Shown here in pieces: positions 58,686 to 64,000 of a stretch of DNA of 64,000 nucleotides. Position 1 is the stretch's first letter, and each line of letters opens with the position of its first letter. The DNA is from Sparassis latifolia (taxonomy: Eukaryota; Basidiomycota; Agaricomycetes; Polyporales; Sparassidaceae), in NCBI GenBank assembly GCA_018466975.1, contig CM031556.1, forward strand, positions 2,480,001 through 2,544,000, read 5' to 3'. The notes under the pieces are model-generated. The model had not been told where the DNA came from. It was given only the letters and a program-made list of their open reading frames with translations, and ran no database searches. Position numbers and translations under genes: made by a program.

Positions 58686-60648
58686 TCAATCAAAATGCGA
58701 GTATTTCGTTGCCTTGATACCTATCCGTTTGAACACCCTGCGAATTTTCTCTGGCTGATCCTTCCACTTCCTTTCCTTCCTGTCCCAGTACCGCGCCTCC
58801 ACAACATTGATCACCTTCCCGCTACGTCCGAACCGGCCCACCCGTCCTGCTGCATGTAGGTACAAATCCGCGTACGATTCCACAGAAATATCTTCTGGTG
58901 CACCCAAGATGAAGACATGGCTTAAAGTAGGCAGGTCCAATCCGCGCGTCGACGCGAAGGTGCATACAAGCAAGGTAGGGTTTTCTGCGGCGCCAGCCGC
59001 ACTTCCGTCCATCAAGTAAGCACCTCCGGTTTCGCTGCCAGCGACGTCCAATCCACGCGCGTCCACGCCGAACCTCCGCAATTCGTTCACGATCCTCTTG
59101 AGTGGTGCGGAAGAAGGTAACACCAGAAGAGCGACACGAGGTACGTCCAGTGCAAATGCTTCAGCAATTGCTTCCAGTAAATTATGGTTGAATGGAAGAG
59201 GCATATCTTCAAATTCTGTCATTCGATCAGATGACGACACACTTTGCAGCGCCGAAAAACATACCATTAATGGGCTCTATCTCCAAGGATTCTGACACGA
59301 TTAAACCACTATCCGGCGGCGAATGTGATGCTGTGGAACCATCGATGTCAATGTCAGACCGTGGATTCACTTCCAAGTTTGGTGCCTCCGCGACTGCACA
59401 CGGTTCTTCGGCTCCTTCAATATTGGCTATGTCTCCTTCTGGTGAGACTATCAGAACATAGTGTCGGACAGACTTCCCTCCCAGAGTTTGTGCGGCTTCA
59501 TGCTTCATCGTTTCGCTCGTTATATCCGGCGAACCCGTCACTCTGACCACTCGGTCTCGTCGGCCTACCAGCCACGCAGCGGCAGTTTCCAGGAAAGCCG
59601 AGTGTGCTCTGAATGTCGCACTCGACATAATTAATTGCGGGCGGTTCATGCCGTAAGTCATGATTTGTTTACTTTCCTCTATCGGCGGTTGCCACCTATG
59701 TTTTGGTCCGGTCTCTTTGGGCCGCTCGTAGATTTGATCCAGAATTTGTCGCGTTGGACCCGGGTGTTTTTGTATTCGTCTATGAATTTTCAGAGCGTTG
59801 TACTTGTCTTCATGCAGTGGCGGACTCTCCACCAGGTAATCAATTTCGTCCACCACAACCGTCGATAGAGTGGGTAACTTCAGAGCTGACGCGTCTTCCT
59901 GTAACACATCAACCAGTGCGTTGGGTGTACCGATGAGTATATGCGGAGGCAATTGACGAAGTCTGGATATCTGGTCACCCAAACTGATGGCAGAGTTCCG
60001 CACGAGCACCTGGACAAGGAATGCAAGGTCCTTCTCAGGCAAATGCGCGTGAATCCGTTCCATCCAGTCCAGAAGTTGGTACGCCAAGTCTCGGTGAGGA
60101 ACAACGACCAGCGATGTAATGGGAAAACCATGGTTGTCCCTCGGGGCTTTCCTTCGTTGGCTCAAGAGTGCTAACAGCATCCCAAACGACCTAAGGTTGC
60201 GACAACATTAGACAGCTGTGGAACTTTCCAAATCCTGGGTTGCTCACTTGCCCGTTCCTGTGTGATCCTTCAAGAACACATCGTTGCCCTTTAAGATAGC
60301 AGGAATAAGTTCCCTCTGTGTCTGGGTAGGATGTGTCACAGAAGGAAATGCTTTCCGTAACGCGATGGATATGTGCCTAGGGACACCGATTTGTTCGAAG
60401 GTTTCATTGGGGTGAGCCTCCGGTGATTCATAACGAACAAGAAGAGCGGAGGCGTCCTGACGTGGCGGTCGAACGTTGTACGCGTGACGGCTCTTTGATG
60501 CACGGGAGTGCGTCGAACTGCAAAAGGACCGATAGCTGGTTAACCGTACGCTCGTCGGGGCCGTCGAGGTCGTCGATAACATTGCTATCATCACGTGTTG
60601 CACGCGGTCATCTATCGGAAGTTTTGCAGATCCGAATCTCACGAGCAT
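58686..60648 (-). CDS. DEAD-box RNA helicase, probably mitochondrial (Mrh4-like)
   Basis: This is an ATP-dependent RNA helicase of the DEAD-box class. Exons 60648-60248, 60190-59265 and 59215-58686 give 618 aa. Motifs in order: Q-motif region FEQIGVPRHISIALRKAFPS with PTQTQRELIPAIL, motif I DHTGTGKSF, Ia VVPHRDLAYQL, Ib GTPNALVDVL, motif II VDEIDYL (DEID rather than DEAD), motif III SATF, and the C-terminal ARG region GRVGRFGRSG. A Ser/Arg-rich N-terminus (SVRLTSYRSFCSSTHSRASK) looks like a mitochondrial targeting signal. A roughly 100-residue insertion separates SATF from the second RecA domain. This pattern fits Mrh4 (mitoribosome assembly). A transposon-like element starts 52 bp upstream of the ATG. 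Confidence 0.82.
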
Positions 60649-60700
60649 TCTATCGAGATTGATTAGTACTGTGTTGGACACTTTTTAGCTTTTAGTAGTA

Positions 60701-61073
60701 CTATCGTGGACCCGGATATGCCAAATGTCCCAGAAGTGCCAAATTTTTTCCTGCGGCTCTATTCTCTTACCTGATCACTTCAATATTGCAGAGGTAGAAG
60801 CCTGTGTGTCTACTCTTGATGCTCTAAATTTTTGGTAAGTATGTGTGGCCCGCTCGGATCCCAAAAAATTCGCAATCACAGGACTGTACGGCTGGTGCCA
60901 CACAGCGGCATCTCTCTACGATGGTCAACATTGCTCTAAAAAATACAGAAAAACCACCTGTTGTATTCTACGTGCCATATCAACATCATATGGGGTGCCG
61001 GAGACTATCGCGCCAGGTGTTGCGCGGCGGGACCAGAAGTGCCAAACTTTTGGCATATCCGGGTCAACGATAG
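60701..61073. mobile_element. Miniature TIR element (Tc1/mariner-like)
   Basis: This is a 373-bp element with no coding capacity. Its 25-bp terminal inverted repeats (60701-60725 and 61049-61073) begin CTATCGT and differ at one position. It is flanked by TA on both sides (60699-60700 and 61074-61075), the target duplication typical of Tc1/mariner elements. A CCAGAAGTGCCAAA motif occurs just inside both ends in the same orientation. It sits in the promoter of the helicase gene. Confidence 0.7.
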
Positions 61074-61174
61074 TATACTACACAATTCGCGTCGTGCATG
61101 TACTTATTACAGTAACAACGCGGCGTTCCTGACTGGGACCCAAGCCAGTAATATACCTACCTACCTAGCCATGA

Positions 61175-62004
61175 CAGGACCCCCGACAATTGGGGAGGAT
61201 CCCTGAGCCGATTTCGGACAAATTTTGGACATTTGGGAGCGCCATCCCTGATTTTTCACGGACAAATCAAGGGGTCAACCCATGGATAGCCTGAGGTTTT
61301 TCACGGACAAATGTACCGGACATCATGGATGCCTGATCCCCCTCCGGACAAGTTCAACTCCGGCCGGAGGCCGGCATCGGGACGGAAGGGGGCTTGGACA
61401 GGCTCAGGCTTACCATCTTCAAAGGGCCATGTCTAGATGCTGTCTAGTCGGCCTCGGAAACAGACATGCTGCTTCCAAGTTCATAGTTGACAACCTTGCA
61501 TAAGTGTCTTCCTGATGACAACTCACTAAGGACAGTAGAAAGTGATTTGCAATGTCACTCTCATAGTAGTCTTGAATTCTATCTCAAGTAATAGACACTT
61601 CAAGCATGGCTGTAAAAGTTAGTTATACTATCACTTGATACCAGATTTCTCCTGATCCGTCCTCAACAACATGCAACCTGCCAACAGGAATGACATGCCT
61701 GATAAGAGTCAGAATGAATCAGCCCATCCTTCATCCTTGCAGTTTGGAAGGCTGTTCTGAAAATTGGAGCCTCCCGAGGCCTGGTTCGTGAATACGGACA
61801 AAATTAGAGCCTCCTGAGGCCTGATCCGGGAGCCCGGACATTTCTGCAATGAACGGATGCCTGGTCCAAAACCCGGACAAATTTGACCTCCGAGGGCCGG
61901 AGGCCTGGTTTTTTGCGGACATTTCAGGCCAAAAACCGGCTTCTACCAACGGACATTTTTGGCCCCTCAGGATCAGGCATTTCCGCCAATTGTCGGGGGT
62001 CCTG
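61175..62004. mobile_element. Non-autonomous DNA transposon, 19-bp TIR, 6-bp TSD
   Basis: This is an 830-bp element bounded by perfect 19-bp inverted repeats, CAGGACCCCCGACAATTGG at 61175-61193 and its complement at 61986-62004. An exact 6-bp direct duplication CCATGA flanks it at 61169-61174 and 62005-62010. It has no transposase. About a dozen GGACA motifs, all on the + strand, cluster in the two subterminal regions (seven left, five right), like transposase-binding arrays. A 40-bp imperfect tandem duplication lies at 61761-61840. The superfamily was not identified. Confidence 0.8.
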
Positions 62005-62010
62005 CCATGA

Positions 62011-62486
62011 CGCGTGACGAATTATCCAAATTTTTTGGCTTCAGATTTGTACTTGTACGGAAGATCGAAGCTGGAGAAGCTTATTATATTCTCCTCAGTA
62101 TGTTGACTTGGATCCTCAAGTGTAATGAAAGATGTAGCCACCAAAAGTGGCTGCAAAACAATCCACCAGTCCAAATTCAAAATCTATAACTCCGTTGTCA
62201 CGCCCGAATCACGTCCAGCTTGCGGTTTGCAGACCATGTACTATTCCCCATGGAATATCACATTCAAATTGCATGTCCAAGATGTTAGGGACAATTGTAG
62301 TTTACTACGTATTTTTGGTGAATTGGGGCGAAGCAGAATTCGCAGGAGATAGCGATCATGCACTATTGGGTCACTTCCCACCTGGTAGTACCAACTAACC
62401 GAACCACAACATTAGTTAAAGTTGATCACCTAGAAAGGTGGTCTGCTCACGGTCGAAGACGGGGAATCCCGGATCTCAAGGGACAG
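62011..62486. other. Intergenic, no gene seen
   Basis: This lies between the second element and the Rsm24 stop. No open frame or repeat was recognised. Confidence 0.4.
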
Positions 62487-63421
62487 TCATGGCGTATCCG
62501 AAGAACCACCAACCTCTGTGGCCTCCGGCGTTGCACTCCTTAACACGGGGAGCCATTCTTTGGGGAAATCTCTGATTGACGGACGCTTTCCCCCGCGGCC
62601 ATAGACATGGTCTCCCTTCTTGGCTTTCCGCACCTTCGACTCGATGTGTCGGGTATCCAGCGGCACATCTGCAAACTTATCCTCACCGTTCTGTTGCGGA
62701 AAGGGTGCTCAGGGAGAATTCACCAATCTGCATATCTAGTTACGCACATTTGCTTCTGCTAGCATTCGATCCAGAGCGTCGCTGGCCCATTTGAGGTTCA
62801 TAGCAGCCTTCGGGAAGTCTTCGCAAGAGATCTTGAAGTATCCATGCTCTTCATCACCCTCGTTCAGTCCAATTCCGGAATCTCGTGGGGGTTCTGGTGA
62901 CCATCTGGGACCAGCGAGGACTTTGAATTTATGTATAGCAGACGCGTCCTTCAACGGGAGACGTGAAATCGGTACAACTATGGTGCGCTTCTGCACTGCG
63001 GGATGCTCCTCTCCTCCAAACGAGATTGAACGAACGATCAGAGGTGTTGACGAACTTGGAGGCACGAACAGTTGGCGGTAAGCTAAGGATAAATACGATA
63101 TGCACCGGCGTGTGACACAATCGTGCGGAAACACATACCGACGAGTCTGGGTATTTCGTGTTCAATAAGGCGCATGTAGTACAGATCCTGGCGCTCCTGC
63201 TGCAGCCTGAGGTGTCCAGCGACGCTGGAGTCTATACCCTCTGCGCTTTCTTCGAGGACTTCTTCGCCAATCTCAATGCCACCTGAACGCTTCCAGACAG
63301 ACGCTTTGTTTTGCCTCCTCCGAGCGTGCACAACGGAAGAGCAGTGGAAATAACGCGCACGCAGAGGAGGGAAAGGGAGTCTACATGTTGCTGAGAGCGC
63401 CATGGATGGGTGACCGGGCAT
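62487..63421 (-). CDS. RSM24: Mitochondrial ribosomal small-subunit protein Rsm24 (mS35)
   Basis: This is a small-subunit mitoribosome protein. Exons 63421-63139, 63082-62748 and 62690-62487 give 273 aa; starting at the second ATG (63403) gives 267 aa with a cleaner presequence (ALSATCRLPFPPLRARYFHC). The core shows YYMRLIEHEIPRLV, YRQLFVPPSSSTPLIVRSIS, KFKVLAGPRW and YFKISCEDFPKAAMNLKWAS, the conserved mS35/Rsm24 block. The last exon encodes KRPSIRDFPKEWL. It is head-to-head with the zinc-binding gene, 95 bp apart. Confidence 0.85.
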
Positions 63422-63516
63422 GAAACACGAATCGGCAAATTTTCCAAACTGAGCATGAACGCCGGTAAACTCCCGGGCCAGATCTCGATCAAGTCGGACT
63501 TGCTCTGCTCAGTACG

Positions 63517-64000
63517 ATGGTTGTAAGGCTTCAACACCACCTTCTCTGCCAATCCTTCGCTCACTCCCCACAAGCGTCTCGCTCTCTCCATCAAGGCCGA
63601 TCTCGAGAATGTCACAGACCTTGTTCCTGCCTCAGACGCCTTTGAGTATTTTTTCCAGGTATGTACGCGTGCAGCTCTAGATTTGCTCATCTCAGCCACA
63701 CCGTGTTCATTCCCTAGGTGAAATGCACAAGTTGCAACGAAGTTCATCCCAAATTCGTTTCTGTCAATCGCCAGGTAAGCTTTGCACTGACACATCCTTT
63801 CCTAGTTTGGCTAGAACCTCCGTTTCAGGAAGAACGTGAACTTTCTTCTGGGAAAAGAAATAAGGCACACTTCGTCTGGAGATGTGGCCTGTGCAAGCGC
63901 GAGTCTTCTGCTAAGTTTGAGCCGGGCGCCGTCCCGCAATCGTATTCGGCGGACGTCAACGGTCAGTTTGCACCACTCATTACTTTAGATTGCCGCGGGT
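63517..64000 (+). CDS. CXXC zinc-binding protein (UPF0587/C1orf123 family), 5' part
   Basis: This is a small cytosolic protein of the UPF0587/DUF866 family. Exon 1 is just ATG GTT (63517-63522). Then 63575-63658 encodes RLALSIKADLENVTDLVP, 63718-63774 encodes VKCTSCNEVHPKFVSVNR, and the exon from 63829 encodes FVWRCGLCKRESSAKF and is followed by a GT donor near the window edge. The two CXXC pairs (CTSC, CGLC) would bind one zinc. The gene runs off the window at 64000. Confidence 0.85.

Noticed and set aside
1..64000. CRISPR arrays, bacterial operons, prophage or a toxin system
   Set aside because: No spaced repeats, ribosome-binding sites or phage genes were seen; introns and gene content are eukaryotic throughout.

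Overview
This is nuclear DNA of a basidiomycete fungus, most likely an Agaricomycete. Almost every gene is cut by short GT-AG introns of about 45-65 nt, coding is dense on both strands, and the conserved proteins are fungal: septin Cdc3, SLX9, ESS2, Mtr10/transportin-3, importin alpha, LSM5, mitoribosomal proteins, Rpn2 and a fungal CSL factor. I found no bacterial-type operon, CRISPR array, rRNA or credible tRNA. I rebuilt gene models by hand by joining reading frames across splice sites. For most models the exon lengths add up to a multiple of three, which supports them.

Layout. 0-14 kb: an adenylate-forming (acyl-CoA synthetase/NRPS A-domain type) enzyme on the + strand, a SLC35F5-like transporter, SLX9, a coiled-coil protein, an XRCC2-like recombination protein, a broken barwin/double-psi-barrel secreted protein gene, and a second, frameshifted copy of the adenylate-forming enzyme on the - strand. 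14-19.6 kb: a gene-poor stretch with one F-box-like gene. 19.6-27 kb: a four-span membrane protein, a NIP30 protein, the splicing factor ESS2 and a septin. 27-38.6 kb: transportin-3, succinyl-CoA ligase alpha, an acyl-CoA-binding/ankyrin protein, mitochondrial bS16, LSM5, importin alpha and a 2-hydroxyacid dehydrogenase. 38.8-51 kb: proteasome Rpn2, COX6A, a small GPI-type wall protein, ribulose-phosphate epimerase, a type II membrane glycosyltransferase and pyruvate kinase. 51.6-64 kb: a CSL (RBP-J-like) transcription factor, an acidic unknown protein, a TM7S3/TM198-domain protein, a mitochondrial DEAD-box helicase, two non-autonomous DNA transposons, mitoribosomal Rsm24, and the start of a CXXC zinc-binding protein that runs off the window.

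Most of the window is syntenic housekeeping sequence. The variable parts are the paralogous adenylate-forming pair at 0-14 kb, the gene-poor 9.9-11.3 and 13.9-19.6 kb stretches, and the two miniature transposons at 60.7-62.0 kb. I did not find a convincing new multi-gene system. The most unusual signals are the two TIR/TSD-bounded elements, a tandem repeat that has moved the stop codon of the acyl-CoA-binding gene, several micro-exons of 9-18 nt, and introns that contain no stop and keep the frame, so they disappear inside open reading frames.
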